Counted from the first letter of the stretch, positions 9,324 to 18,714 are shown. The stretch is DNA of 64,000 bases from Pseudotabrizicola alkalilacus (GCF_003443995.1 NZ_QWEY01000016.1:23487-87486); one strand, 5' to 3'. Numbers and translations are program-made. The notes: a model not told the origin generated them from the letters alone.

Positions 9324-10295
9324 TCACTCTCCCTGCAGACGGATGCGCGGGTCGAGGATGCGATACAGGATATCGACCACGAAATTGATCAGCACGAACA
9401 TCAGCACCACAAGCATGAGATAGGCCACGATCACCGGACGATCGAGCGCGGCAATACTGTCGATGATGATCTTGCCAATGCCTGGCCAGGCAAAAATGGT
9501 CTCAGTGACAATCGAAAAGGCGATGGTCGTGCCGATATCCAGACCCACCACCGTGACGATCGGAATCAAGATATTCTTGAACACATGCACAGACATGATG
9601 CGCCTCGGTGACAGACCTTTTGCACGGGCAAATTTGACATACTCGCTCGACATGGCTTCACGCACGCCCGACTCGGTCAGTCGCGTCACCATTGAGATAT
9701 TGAACAGCGACAGGCTGAAGGCGGGCAGGATCATGTGGCGCAGACCATCCCACGTGAGGAAAGACCAGCCCACGCCCAGTATCGTGACCGTGCTGCCGCG
9801 CCCGGAGCTTGGCAACCAGCCCAGCGTAACGCTGAAGACCATGATCAGCAGGATACCCACCCAAAAAATCGGCAGGCTGAACCCCAGGATAGACCCGGTC
9901 ATGATGGCCTTGGCTGCAAAGCTGTCTGGCCGATAGCCTGCGATCAGCCCCAACGGAAACCCGATCACAAGCGAAAGCAGCACGGCAAACAGAGCCAGTT
10001 CCAGTGTAGCGGGCAGCCGCGAGAGGATCAGCTCAATCGCCGGTTCCTTGTAGACATAGCTTATGCCCAGGTTGCCCTGCGCCATTCCCTTCAGGAACAG
10101 GAAGAACTGGGTATGCATCGGCTGATCGAGACCAAGATCAGCGATCAGACGCAGCCGCTCTTCATGCGTTGCCTCGGGCGGCAGAAGTGTCTCAATCGGG
10201 CTGCCGATAAGATTGAGCCCCAGAAAAACAATCAACGCCATCGCCAAAGCGACAAGGGCCGCCTGGAGGGTCCGTTGAACGATCCAAAGTGTCAT
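9324..10295 (-). CDS. Peptide/nickel-type ABC transporter permease (DppB-like)
   Basis: This 323-residue inner-membrane permease of the DppB/OppB type has an N-terminal membrane segment, the periplasmic stretch DLGLDQPMHTQFFLFLKG and the coupling region SSEYVKFARAKGLSPRRIM. The C-terminal hallmark is ETIFAWPGIGKIIIDSI. It comes 119 bases after the binding-protein gene; that gap contains a strong hairpin, consistent with lower expression of permease than binding protein. Confidence 0.92.
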   Translation of the reverse strand: MTLWIVQRTLQAALVALAMALIVFLGLNLIGSPIETLLPPEATHEERLRLIADLGLDQPMHTQFFLFLKGMAQGNLGISYVYKEPAIELILSRLPATLELALFAVLLSLVIGFPLGLIAGYRPDSFAAKAIMTGSILGFSLPIFWVGILLIMVFSVTLGWLPSSGRGSTVTILGVGWSFLTWDGLRHMILPAFSLSLFNISMVTRLTESGVREAMSSEYVKFARAKGLSPRRIMSVHVFKNILIPIVTVVGLDIGTTIAFSIVTETIFAWPGIGKIIIDSIAALDRPVIVAYLMLVVLMFVLINFVVDILYRILDPRIRLQGE

Positions 10296-10380
10296 ATGAT
10301 GTCCGGTCTGGCTGCTGCGCGATAACGCGTCTGGCGCGGGTTAGGGTGCCACAAAGCTTGTATCGCTGCGGGCGCAGAGG

Positions 10381-10407
10381 TTGGGACAGGGCGTGGCCCT
10401 GTCCCAA
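10381..10407 (-). other. Intercistronic hairpin downstream of the dppA-like gene
   Basis: TTGGGACAGGG (10381-10391) and CCCTGTCCCAA (10397-10407) form a perfect 11-bp stem with a 5-base loop. There is no T-run on the minus strand, so it probably protects the upstream binding-protein mRNA or attenuates read-through rather than ending transcription. Confidence 0.65.
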
Positions 10408-10414
10408 CAGAGGT

Positions 10415-11977
10415 TCACTTCACCATGATATCCTTGGCGAGGGTACGTTCATCTATGCGGGGGGCATAGGTCAGGCCTTCGCGCATCGCCCAGGTATTGG
10501 TCTGCTGATACAACGGCAGAATGGCGCCATCTTCCAGTGCAAGCTTTACCGCCGCAATCAGGGCCTGTTCCCGTTGCGCATCATCGTAGATCGACAAAGC
10601 CGCAGCCGTCATCTCATCCAGCTTGGGGTTGGAATATCCGCTGTCATTTGACGCCCCCAGCCCACGCTCCTTGTCGGCTGTGCCCAACACATTGATGAGC
10701 ATCGAACTTGCATCAAAGGTGGCATTGCCCAGCCCCAGCAACTTTATCGCAAATTCCGACATCTTGGCCGAATAGGTGATCCATGGCAAAGACTCGACCG
10801 TGGTTTGTACGCCGATCCGTGTCCACATCTGCGCGACAGCCTGCACCACAGCCGGGGCATTGGGGTAGCGGTCATTCGGAACATGAACGGTCAACCGGAA
10901 CCCGTCAGGATATCCTGCCTCGGCGAGCAGGGCCTTTGCCGCCTCTGCGTCCTGTTCCGGCACTGCAATGTCGGGCGAATACGAAAACGCGCCTTCTGGC
11001 AGCCATTGTCCCGACGCGGTGGCCGTGCCCTCCATGATCCGATCCACAATTGCCTGACGGTTCAGCGCGATAGAAAGTGCCTTGCGTACACGCACATCGG
11101 CAAGCGGATTTTCTGACAGGTCTTCGCCATTCGGACCGCGTATGAACTGCATCTGCGCGCCGGTAAGGGGGGAACCCACCAGATAAATCACCCGCAGGCC
11201 CGGCGTGCTGTCAACGGAAATTCCGGCGGTGCTTCGCAGACGCTCCAGATCTGCAGCGGCAGGGGTATCAATGATGTCCACATCGCCCGCCAGCATCGCT
11301 GTCGTACGCCCGCCAGCACTGGAAATAACGCGATAGGTTACAGTGTCCCAGGCCACATCATGACCCCACCAGTCCGGATTGCGCTCCAGCGTGATTTGGT
11401 CGCCCTGACGGAATTCCTTGAAGCGGAACGCCCCGGTGCCAATGGCAGCTTTGCCCGAATTGTAGTCCGAGGTATCTGCACCCTCTCCGGCATGGCGCGA
11501 CACAATGGCAATATTGGCCAGATCGCCCGGCAGGTTCGGTGCCGGCGCTTTGGTGGTGATCAGCACCGTGGCGTCATCTGCCGCTTCGACACTTGCCACA
11601 GCGCGCAGAAAGCCGCCAAAGCCGCCGGGGCTGTTTGGTACATCTCTGGCGCGATCAAAGGTAAACACCACATCATCCGCTGTAAACGCTTCGCCATCGT
11701 GCCATTTGATGTCTGGCCGCAGCAAAAACCGCCATTGCAGCTCGCCCACGGCTTCCCAGCGCTCAGCCAGACCTGGCAGCAATTGTCCGGAGGCGTCGCG
11801 CTCGGTCAGGCGGTCAAAGATCTGCATTGCGATACTGTTGTTGGGCGAGGCATTGTAAAAATGCGGGTCGATCGACGTGGCAGTGCCACCCACGCCAATC
11901 ATCAGATCTTCGGCATTGACGGGCATAGCAAGCGCGGCCGCACAAAGTGCGGAGAGAAGTATAGGTCGAAGTTTCAT
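10415..11977 (-). CDS. Peptide-type ABC transporter periplasmic substrate-binding protein (DppA-like)
   Basis: This is a binding protein of the SBP_bac_5 family. The frame is open to 12016, but I chose the ATG at 11975-11977 because AAAGGG lies about 8 bases upstream and the product (520 residues) then begins with a normal signal peptide, MKLRPILLSALCAAALAMP, cleaved near VNA/ED. The mature protein has typical blocks: DLMIGVGGTATSIDPH at the start, IKWHDGEAFTADDVVFTFDR, and PLADVRVRKALSIALNRQAIV. No lipobox is present, so it is soluble in the periplasm. It is the first gene of the 12.0-4.35 kb operon. The ligand may be a di- or oligopeptide or another amide; the family also binds nickel chelates and opines. 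Confidence 0.9.
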   Translation of the reverse strand: MKLRPILLSALCAAALAMPVNAEDLMIGVGGTATSIDPHFYNASPNNSIAMQIFDRLTERDASGQLLPGLAERWEAVGELQWRFLLRPDIKWHDGEAFTADDVVFTFDRARDVPNSPGGFGGFLRAVASVEAADDATVLITTKAPAPNLPGDLANIAIVSRHAGEGADTSDYNSGKAAIGTGAFRFKEFRQGDQITLERNPDWWGHDVAWDTVTYRVISSAGGRTTAMLAGDVDIIDTPAAADLERLRSTAGISVDSTPGLRVIYLVGSPLTGAQMQFIRGPNGEDLSENPLADVRVRKALSIALNRQAIVDRIMEGTATASGQWLPEGAFSYSPDIAVPEQDAEAAKALLAEAGYPDGFRLTVHVPNDRYPNAPAVVQAVAQMWTRIGVQTTVESLPWITYSAKMSEFAIKLLGLGNATFDASSMLINVLGTADKERGLGASNDSGYSNPKLDEMTAAALSIYDDAQREQALIAAVKLALEDGAILPLYQQTNTWAMREGLTYAPRIDERTLAKDIMVK

Positions 11978-12395
11978 TGGCATCCCTTTGACGCTGGTCG
12001 CGCCCTGATGATCCATAGCGAACAGGGCTGGTTGGTGCTGATCTGGCGCCAGCTTGAACCGGGTAGATCCGATTGCCGGAGATGTTCACCCAATATAAAA
12101 CATTTATCAAATTCATATTTTTTTGGAGATTCATTCGACCAGAGAATAATGCAGAGACTTCCCTGCCGGTCTGCGCCTGCTCCAGCCAGTCGGCACTGAG
12201 AAAGCCGGCATGGCCGGATGGCTCCGTGGTGTGTGTCGGGGGCTTTGCATCAGTCACGCCATTCGAGGCCAGCATAAGCCTTGGTGACGGTGCCAATCCA
12301 GCACCATCACCCTGTTGCACGGGACAGCAAACGCACCCCTGCCCAACTTTGGCCTCATTCGCCCTGCCGGGGACCGATCTGCTTGCGGCGGGGGA
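11978..12395. promoter_or_regulatory. Gene-free gap with probable dppA-like promoter
   Basis: No convincing gene is visible. The stretch 12085-12130 is unusually A/T-rich for this DNA (TATAAAACATTTATC, then a run of seven T) and lies about 110-150 bases upstream of the minus-strand binding-protein start, where a promoter is expected. Short open frames here lack ribosome-binding sites or family motifs. Confidence 0.4.
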
Positions 12396-13481
12396 TTATT
12401 CGCCCCCGCCTGCGGGCGCTGGCTTGCCTGCTTCGGCAATCAGCGCAGCAAGGCGAAAGAAGCCGTGCACCATCTTTGAAAACGGCATCAGCAGGAACAG
12501 CACCATCACGGTTGCCAGATGGACTGCAAGCATTGGTCCGACAAGTGCCGTGCCGGTCGCGGCGTACAGCCCGAGGCCTGTGAGGGCGACGACCCCCAAC
12601 AACAGAACAAAGGCCATCTCTCCACCCCAGACCCGCGCAGCACCAAGCGCGGGATCGGCCTTCAGCTTCAGCCACATCAGACCAGCTGCACCAACCACCA
12701 TCATCAGCCCGCCCGGCAGGCCCAGAAGTTTGGGCAAGGAAAAAAGTGGATAGGGGGCTTCCCAGCCGAGCGCATAGTGCATCACCGTTCCGCTGGCAGT
12801 GGACGCAAAGCACAAAAGAAAGCCATACATCATCAGCTGGTGGAACACCCGCCGCCGGTCGCTGAAGCGGTCGCCCTTTTCAAAATTACAACCCTCACCA
12901 TGGCCGCCCGACAGGTTTTTCATCCGCGCGGCGGAGCCAAAGGCTGACACAATATGCGACAACCGCACACGCCCCCCCCCCACTTCACGCCAGTAGTCGC
13001 GCACCGACAACGCTATCAGGGCAAGCGGCGTTAAAAAGGCGGGCACAAAGATCGCCACCAGAGTATTGTGCCCAAGATGGGCATAAAAGCCCGCCCCCGC
13101 CTCTGGCCGAAACGCCGTCAGCGCCCAGAAAAACCACGCCAGAACGATCACCAGCAGTCCGGCCATGGCTACCCCATGCGTCTGGAACAGACGCGCAACG
13201 GCCTGCGGCCGGGCCAGTCTTTCCCAGCTTTCCACGCGCACTTCGGCCAGAACCGCCGGGATGTTCAAAGCGAACTCATGCGGTGCGGTATACTGGCAGG
13301 CGTAATAGCATCCGCGGCAATTGTGACACAGGTTGGCAAGCTGTGTCAGATCGCCGTCGGCAAAGGCTTTTTGCCGGGTCATGGCCGGAAACACCGAACA
13401 GAACCCTTCGCAATAGCGGCACGCATTGCAGATCTCGATCTGACGGCGGGCTTCGTCCATCGGGGATAGATCAAGCGACAT
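12396..13481 (-). CDS. tcuB: TcuB/CitB-like iron-sulfur and heme membrane electron-transfer protein
   Basis: This 361-residue protein resembles TcuB, which reoxidises the flavin of tricarballylate dehydrogenase and passes electrons to the quinone pool. The N-terminus has two ferredoxin-like cysteine clusters, CNACRYCEGFC (about residues 18-28) and CHNCRGCYYAC (about residues 53-63), the expected ligands for 4Fe-4S centres. Several membrane segments with His residues follow from about residue 100, consistent with heme b binding. The gene overlaps tcuA by 11 bases. The C-terminus PAPAGGGE is Pro/Gly-rich and low-complexity. Assignment rests on architecture and on the tcuA neighbour. Confidence 0.88.
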   Translation of the reverse strand: MSLDLSPMDEARRQIEICNACRYCEGFCSVFPAMTRQKAFADGDLTQLANLCHNCRGCYYACQYTAPHEFALNIPAVLAEVRVESWERLARPQAVARLFQTHGVAMAGLLVIVLAWFFWALTAFRPEAGAGFYAHLGHNTLVAIFVPAFLTPLALIALSVRDYWREVGGGRVRLSHIVSAFGSAARMKNLSGGHGEGCNFEKGDRFSDRRRVFHQLMMYGFLLCFASTASGTVMHYALGWEAPYPLFSLPKLLGLPGGLMMVVGAAGLMWLKLKADPALGAARVWGGEMAFVLLLGVVALTGLGLYAATGTALVGPMLAVHLATVMVLFLLMPFSKMVHGFFRLAALIAEAGKPAPAGGGE

Positions 13482-14862
13482 GGGTTGCGGCCTCCTTGCC
13501 TGCGATACGTCCGAACACGGTGCCGATGGTCATGCCAAAGCCGGCCAGATAGCCTTGCCCCAGGATCGACCCGGCCATGATTTCACCAGCGGCCCAGAGA
13601 TTCTGGATCGGACCTTCGGCAGAGTGAACCTGCGCGCGGGCATCGACCTTCAACCCCAGGTAGGTAAATGTCACGCCGGGGCGCAGCTGGTAGCCATAAA
13701 ACGGGGCGGTATCCAAGGGCCGCGCCCAGTTGGTTTTCGGCACATTCAACCCCTCGGTTCGCAACCCGTCCAATGTGGTCGAATGAAACGGACCGGGGCG
13801 GCAAGCGGCATTGAACGTATCCACCGTGCGACGGGTGGCCTGAGGATCAAGCCCCATCTGCACGGCAAGTCCTTCGATCGTGTCAGACTTGACCGGCGGG
13901 AACACCGAAGGCATGAACAGATCAATGGACTTGGCGTCGATCAGTGCATAGCCCACCTGATCGGGCTGCGCAGCGACCAGCCTGCCCCAAATGGCGTAGC
14001 GCTTGGGCCACACATCCTCGCCCTCGTCGTAAAAGCGGTCGCCATCCCGGTTCAACACAATGGAAAACGGCACACAATCCAGCCGGGTGACAATGCCGCC
14101 GTCATACTTCGGCGCGCGACCGTCAATGGCAACCGCGTGGCATTGGGTCGGATCGCCCACCGACTCTGCCCCTTGATCCAGCATGTCGCGCAAAACGACA
14201 CCCCGATTATATGGCGTGCCGCGGATGAGGAAGTTCCGCGCCGCAGGCCCCCATGCCCGTGCCAGCCAGTCAAGATCTGCCTGAAACCCACCAGAGGCCA
14301 GCACAAAGGCGCGCGCCTTTACCGTCACTGGATGCCCTGCGATCTCCACTTCCAGATGCGTAATCCGGTCAGCTTCACGATGCACATGGCGCACCTGCGC
14401 CTCATAGGCGATCTTTATGCCCAGATCGGCGGCGGTGTTGTAATACGCATTCACCAGCGCCTTGCCGCCTCCAAGGAAAAAGGCATTGGTCCGCGACAGG
14501 CTGAGCGTGCCGGAAAGGGATGGCTGAAACCGCACACCATGTGCCTGCATCCACGGCAGGCATTCTTCGGATGAACGGATCGCAAGGCGCGCCAGTCCCT
14601 CATCCGTCCTGCCTTTGGTCACCAGCATCAGGTCGTCGAGATACTCGTCCTCATCGTAGCTGCCGGTCAACGGGAACATCGGCTGCTTGTGCATGCAGCG
14701 GAAATTGCGGGTGTGGCGACTGTTGCCACCCCGGTATGGCACCGGCGCACCCTCAAGGATCAGAACGCTTGCCCCCGCCTCGGCTGCCGTAATGGCAGCA
14801 CATAGCGCGGCATTGCCGCCGCCCACAACGGCAAGATCAAATGTATCCGGCCAATCTTTCAT
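13471..14862 (-). CDS. tcuA: TcuA-like FAD-dependent tricarballylate dehydrogenase
   Basis: This 463-residue flavoprotein belongs to the fumarate reductase/succinate dehydrogenase family. The FAD-binding dinucleotide fold is at residues 9-38 (LAVVGGGNAALCAAITAAEAG, then LILEG). The blocks VLASGGFQADLDWLARAWG and NLWAAGEIMAGSILGQGYLAGFGM are typical of TcuA, which oxidises tricarballylate to cis-aconitate. It overlaps tcuB by 11 bases and the gntR gene by 4 bases. Context (TctC/TctAB importer, PrpF-family isomerase) supports a tricarboxylate substrate, but related flavoproteins act on other acids, so the exact substrate is inferred. Confidence 0.88.
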   Translation of the reverse strand: MKDWPDTFDLAVVGGGNAALCAAITAAEAGASVLILEGAPVPYRGGNSRHTRNFRCMHKQPMFPLTGSYDEDEYLDDLMLVTKGRTDEGLARLAIRSSEECLPWMQAHGVRFQPSLSGTLSLSRTNAFFLGGGKALVNAYYNTAADLGIKIAYEAQVRHVHREADRITHLEVEIAGHPVTVKARAFVLASGGFQADLDWLARAWGPAARNFLIRGTPYNRGVVLRDMLDQGAESVGDPTQCHAVAIDGRAPKYDGGIVTRLDCVPFSIVLNRDGDRFYDEGEDVWPKRYAIWGRLVAAQPDQVGYALIDAKSIDLFMPSVFPPVKSDTIEGLAVQMGLDPQATRRTVDTFNAACRPGPFHSTTLDGLRTEGLNVPKTNWARPLDTAPFYGYQLRPGVTFTYLGLKVDARAQVHSAEGPIQNLWAAGEIMAGSILGQGYLAGFGMTIGTVFGRIAGKEAATHVA

Positions 14863-15527
14863 GCTTCGTCCTCCATTGGCAGTTCACGGCCCCGCATGCT
14901 GCGGATACGGGCCGACAGGGCAGCTTCGACATGTGCTCGCATTGCCACCTCGGCCCCGGCGCCATCACGCGCCTGAAGCGCAGTCAGAACGGCCGCATGC
15001 TCGGCCACGGCCAGATTCGCACGGCCCGGATCGGCCAGCGTGGTCGGCCCCAGGATCAGCAGGGTCTTTTGCAGTGCACTCATGGATTTCAGTAAAAAGC
15101 GGTTGCGCGCGGCATCCAGCATCGTGCGGTGAAACTGCCGGTTGATCTCACGGGCCTGCGGCCCTGCCGGGGCTCCTGCCAGTTCTGCGTTCAGCGCCGC
15201 CAGTTCCGCAAGCTCGATGTCCGACGCCGCACGGGCTGCAAGCCGCGCTGCGGTGCCCTCCAGCACGGCGCGCATCTCGTAAAGCTCCACCACCTCGGCA
15301 TGATCCAGACTGCGGATTGCAGCTCCCTGCCGGGGCAAATGCACGACAAGCCCATCCGCCTCCAGCTGCCGGATCGCCTCACGGACAGGGGTGCGGCTGA
15401 TGTGCAGCCTGTCAGCCAGTTCCGTCTCACGCAGCCGTGCGCCAGGGGCAAGCGCACCACATCTGATTTCCTCCAGCAGGCGCCGATAAGCCCCCTGTCC
15501 CTGCGGAATCTCGGTTTCATCACTCAT
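14859..15527 (-). CDS. GntR-family regulator (FCD type) of the tricarboxylate cluster
   Basis: This is a 222-residue GntR/FCD regulator. The start ATG at 15525-15527 (MSDETEIPQGQG) is preferred; the frame runs open to 15578 but that would add an unlikely extension across the promoter region. The winged helix is at about residues 10-75 (RLRETELADRLHISRTPVREAIRQLEADG) and the FCD domain follows (REINRQFHRTMLDAARNRFL and a C-terminal MRAHVEAAL). It is divergent from the AbrB-family gene, and the intervening 72 bases carry a 16-bp near-perfect palindrome (15561-15576) that is probably its operator. In Salmonella the tcu operon uses a LysR regulator, so GntR control here is a difference. Confidence 0.87.
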   Translation of the reverse strand: MSDETEIPQGQGAYRRLLEEIRCGALAPGARLRETELADRLHISRTPVREAIRQLEADGLVVHLPRQGAAIRSLDHAEVVELYEMRAVLEGTAARLAARAASDIELAELAALNAELAGAPAGPQAREINRQFHRTMLDAARNRFLLKSMSALQKTLLILGPTTLADPGRANLAVAEHAAVLTALQARDGAGAEVAMRAHVEAALSARIRSMRGRELPMEDEA

Positions 15528-15560
15528 GCAACAACTCGCTTGCCGTTTTTGTGTCCAAGC

Positions 15561-15576
15561 GTATACACGTGGATAC
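15561..15576. promoter_or_regulatory. Putative GntR operator in the tcu / abrB divergent promoter
   Basis: GTATACACGTGGATAC is a 16-bp palindrome with one mismatch (half-sites GTATaCAC and GTATcCAC on opposite strands). It lies between the gntR and AbrB-family starts. A related GTATAC-centred dyad lies upstream of tctC at 21994-22005. Confidence 0.6.
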
Positions 15577-15599
15577 ATAGTAACGCAAGGAGACAGATC

Positions 15600-16643
15600 G
15601 TGCGGATCTTACAGATGCGGAAACAGGTCGCGACGCTGGCTCTGGCTCTTTTGGGTGCCGGATTGTTCCTGCTGCTTGGGTTGCCACTTCCCTTTTTGTT
15701 CGGCCCGATGACGGCCTGCCTGCTCGCCGCACTTGCCGGTGCGCCGTTGAAGGGCCTGCATACTGTCAGCACGCTTGCACGCACTGTGCTTGGCGTGGCG
15801 GTCGGCGCCTCACTCACACCGGAGGTAGTGGGCCGCATCCCGCAGATGGTGGGAAGCGTCGCGCTGGTGCCGGTCTATGTTGTGATCATCGGGTTGGTCG
15901 GAGTGCCCTTTTTCCGCCGTCTCGGCTATGACCCGGTAACGGCGTGGTACGCCGCCATGCCCGGCGGATTGCAGGACATGGTTGCCTTTGGCAAAGAGGC
16001 TGGCGGCGATGGACGGGCCCTTGCGCTGATTCATGCGACGCGCGTGCTGATCATCGTGACGCTGGCACCGCTTATCCTGACCGGTCTTTATGGCTCCAGC
16101 CTGACTGGTGCGCTTGGCGAACCGGCCCGCGAGCTGCCCGTGGTTGAAATGACACTAATGGCCGCAGCCGCCGTCATTGGCTGGAAAGGGGCAGAGAGGA
16201 TCGGTTTGTTCGGGGCATCCATCCTCGGGCCGATGATCGTGACTGCCGTGCTGTCTCTTGCCGGACTGATCCACAGCCGGCCTCCGGCCGAAGCAATACT
16301 GACAGCACAGTTGTTCATTGGTCTTGGGATCGGCGTGCAATATGTGGGTGTCACATTCCGCGAATTGCGCAGCTTTATCCTGTCAGGGCTGGCGTTCGTC
16401 TTGGTGCTGGCCGTGCTGGCGGCAATCTTCACCGAGATCGTCACCCTGTCCGGACTGGCCCAGCCTGTCGAGGGGTTCCTCGCCTTTGCTCCCGGTGGTC
16501 AGGCGGAAATGACGGTGCTTGCACTGGTTGCCGGGGCGGACCTTGGTTTTGTCATCCTGCACCACCTGACTCGGATCGTGGTCGTAATTCTTGGCGCGCC
16601 GGTCGCTGCGCGATTGATGGGAGTCAGGCGCCCTCCAGAGTAA
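15600..16643 (+). CDS. AbrB-family integral membrane protein (putative transporter/regulator)
   Basis: This is a 347-residue membrane protein with about nine to ten hydrophobic segments arranged as two homologous halves, as in the AbrB/YpfI-like membrane family (PF05145, annotated in older records as a putative ammonia monooxygenase). The repeated hallmark appears as GLPLPFLFGPMTACLLAALAG near the N-terminus and again as the APGGQAEMTVLALVAGADLGF block near the C-terminus. The start GTG at 15600-15602 is chosen because AAGGAG lies 7 bases upstream (15587-15592); an in-frame ATG at 15615 is an alternative. These genes are often found beside tricarboxylate transporter genes; the function is unproven. 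Its 3' end overlaps the convergent gene at 16624 by 20 bases. Confidence 0.82.
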   Translation: MRILQMRKQVATLALALLGAGLFLLLGLPLPFLFGPMTACLLAALAGAPLKGLHTVSTLARTVLGVAVGASLTPEVVGRIPQMVGSVALVPVYVVIIGLVGVPFFRRLGYDPVTAWYAAMPGGLQDMVAFGKEAGGDGRALALIHATRVLIIVTLAPLILTGLYGSSLTGALGEPARELPVVEMTLMAAAAVIGWKGAERIGLFGASILGPMIVTAVLSLAGLIHSRPPAEAILTAQLFIGLGIGVQYVGVTFRELRSFILSGLAFVLVLAVLAAIFTEIVTLSGLAQPVEGFLAFAPGGQAEMTVLALVAGADLGFVILHHLTRIVVVILGAPVAARLMGVRRPPE

Positions 16644-17604
16644 CAGCTTGCGGGGTCACAAGATGTATAGGCCGCCCTGCAGCAAAAGCGTTCACCTGAT
16701 CAAAAATGTCTGCGAATTGCCGATCAAACTCTTCTTCGGTGACCAAACCGATGTGGCGGGTTACAATCACGCGCGGATGTGACAGCAAAAGATCGGCGGC
16801 ATTCGCCGAGGGTTCAACGTCGAACACATCCAGCGCGGCCAGTCCTGGCCTGCCCAGATCAAGTGCCGCAAGCAGAGCGCCCGGAGCGATCAGCCCGGCG
16901 GGTGAGGTGTTCACCAGAACCGCCTGCGGCTGCATCTGCGCGAGGTCTGTGGCAGTGACAATTCCTTTCGTCCCCGCAGTCAGCTGCAGATGCAGGGTCA
17001 CAATATCGGATCGGGCGAAGAAAGCCGCCCGGCTGGCTGCAACCGCACCGCCTTGTGCGGTGGCGCGGGCGCGACCCGCCTCTGAATCCCACCAGAGCAC
17101 CTGTGCGCCAAACGCTGCCGCATAGCCCGCAATCAGCTGACCGATCCGACCATTGCCATAGATGCCGATGGTCTTACCGTGCAGCGTGCGGCCCACCCCC
17201 GCCTGCCAATTGCCAGCCTTCGCGCGGGTAACCTGCCCCGACAGATCGTGCAGTGCAGCGAGGATCAGCGCCCAAGTCAGTTCGGCGGCGGCATGATTTG
17301 GCACTTCGGCCGACTTTATCGAGGAAAAGGCGATTCCGCGTGCCGCACAAGCCGCCACATCGACATGCGGCCAAGGCCCGCGCGCGGAAATCAGGCGCAG
17401 ATTCGGAAGCGCATCCAACAAGTCTGCCGTGATCCGTGTGCGTTCACGAAACAGGCAGAGCGCGTCGGCGCTCTGCACACGGGCCGCCAGATCAGCGCCC
17501 TCTGCATGATCGGTCCAGACGGTGACCTCATGCCCGCTCAACCTGTCAAAGCAGGGCAGATGGCGCAGGGTATCGGACCAGTCGTCAAGAATATGGACCT
17601 TCAT
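16624..17604 (-). CDS. D-2-hydroxyacid dehydrogenase-family protein with altered catalytic Arg site
   Basis: This 326-residue NAD-dependent dehydrogenase of the 2-hydroxyacid family has the nucleotide-binding motif GIYGNGRIGQLIAGYAAAFG near residue 150 and the catalytic Glu/His region DVFDVEPSANAADLLLSHPRVIVTRHIG. The block that normally carries the catalytic Arg (NTSRG or NTARG) reads NTSPAGLIAPGAL, so the Arg is replaced by Pro. The reaction may therefore be altered or lost. It overlaps the prpF-like gene by 4 bases, so they are translationally coupled in the tricarboxylate cluster. Its natural substrate is unknown. Confidence 0.85.
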   Translation of the reverse strand: MKVHILDDWSDTLRHLPCFDRLSGHEVTVWTDHAEGADLAARVQSADALCLFRERTRITADLLDALPNLRLISARGPWPHVDVAACAARGIAFSSIKSAEVPNHAAAELTWALILAALHDLSGQVTRAKAGNWQAGVGRTLHGKTIGIYGNGRIGQLIAGYAAAFGAQVLWWDSEAGRARATAQGGAVAASRAAFFARSDIVTLHLQLTAGTKGIVTATDLAQMQPQAVLVNTSPAGLIAPGALLAALDLGRPGLAALDVFDVEPSANAADLLLSHPRVIVTRHIGLVTEEEFDRQFADIFDQVNAFAAGRPIHLVTPQAVTLEGA

Positions 17605-18692
17605 TTCCCGGGCCAGATCGCCTCCGGGACCATGACCTCACCCCGCGCCAGAAGCCGCGCAGTGCGAAGCAACCCGGCCGATTTCAGCGCAAAACCATCG
17701 GGTCCGTTTTCATAGTCCACAGTCACGTCAATTGCACCGCCCGGATGTTCGATCAGAACCAACGCAGGAACCCCTTCGGGTGGCGTGAACAACCCCTCAG
17801 CCACGGTGCCCGGCGTCAGGACGCAAGAGGCAAGGCATTGCGCCCCGGTAACGGCCATCGTCGGATGGCAGTTCCACGGCATGAAATAGCGCGCCGTCAC
17901 CGTGCCACCATGGCGCGGCGCGGCCAGCAGGGCAAACTTTGGCGTGACCGATTTCGAGACATCGCCCATGCCCATCCGACGCCCCGCCTCAAGCCGGATC
18001 GGCTCCATCCGCGCATAGAAGTCTCGGTTCGCGTCCAGTTCCTCGACGGTTTCAAACCCTGTCAGGCCAAAGTCGGCCGCGCGCGCGATACAGATGGGCA
18101 TGGCCACATCCATACAAGTGACCTCGATTCCGTCAATCACATCTCGTACCGCGCCGGTGGGCAACAGCGACCCGGTCGATGACCCCACCACATTCATGAA
18201 ATTCAGATAGATCGGCGCTGCCGTTCCCGGCACACCATCAATCGCAGCATCACCGCTGTAGTCCACCTGCCCGTTTGGGGTACGGACTACAGCCTCGACC
18301 GTTGCACCGGTATTGACCGAACGGATGCGGACGCGCGTCACGTCACCTTGCGGCATGATCAGGCCCATTTCCAACGCAGCCGGCCCAACGCCCGAAAGGA
18401 TGTTGCCGCAGGTTGGTTTGAAATCCACCAGACCATCCTCGACGCTCACCTGAGCGAAAAAATAGTCGATGTCGCAATCCTCGGCATCCGACAGCGACAG
18501 CATCGCCACCTTGGTCGTGACCGCAGCACCACCGCCGATACCGTCAATGTTCAGCTTGTGCCCCGATCCGATAGCCGCAACCAGAACGCGGGCCAGCGTC
18601 TCGCGGTCTTCGGGCAGATCCTCGCGCCGGAAATAGGGGCCGCGCGAAGTGCCGCCACGAAAGAAGTGAAAGGGAATGGCAGTCTGAGCCAT
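17601..18692 (-). CDS. PrpF-family isomerase/tautomerase
   Basis: This 363-residue member of the PrpF family has a diaminopimelate-epimerase-like fold. Relatives isomerise methylaconitate or act as 4-oxalomesaconate tautomerase (GalD). Family marks are FHFFRGGTSRGPYFR at residues 8-22, the thiol block KPTCGNILSGVGPAALEMG near residue 90, and KSVTPKFALLAAPRHGG near residue 245. It overlaps the dehydrogenase gene by 4 bases and follows an intrinsic terminator after tctAB, so it may have its own promoter. In this context it may interconvert aconitate isomers produced from tricarballylate; that is inference. A fragment of a second, diverged copy lies at 34530-34653. Confidence 0.85.
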   Translation of the reverse strand: MAQTAIPFHFFRGGTSRGPYFRREDLPEDRETLARVLVAAIGSGHKLNIDGIGGGAAVTTKVAMLSLSDAEDCDIDYFFAQVSVEDGLVDFKPTCGNILSGVGPAALEMGLIMPQGDVTRVRIRSVNTGATVEAVVRTPNGQVDYSGDAAIDGVPGTAAPIYLNFMNVVGSSTGSLLPTGAVRDVIDGIEVTCMDVAMPICIARAADFGLTGFETVEELDANRDFYARMEPIRLEAGRRMGMGDVSKSVTPKFALLAAPRHGGTVTARYFMPWNCHPTMAVTGAQCLASCVLTPGTVAEGLFTPPEGVPALVLIEHPGGAIDVTVDYENGPDGFALKSAGLLRTARLLARGEVMVPEAIWPGK

Positions 18693-18714
18693 CGTATCCT
18701 CCTGGATGTCAGAT

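Noticed and set aside
13480..14574. 364-codon plus-strand frame opposite tcuA
   Set aside because: The tcuA frame has FAD-binding and family motifs; this one has none.
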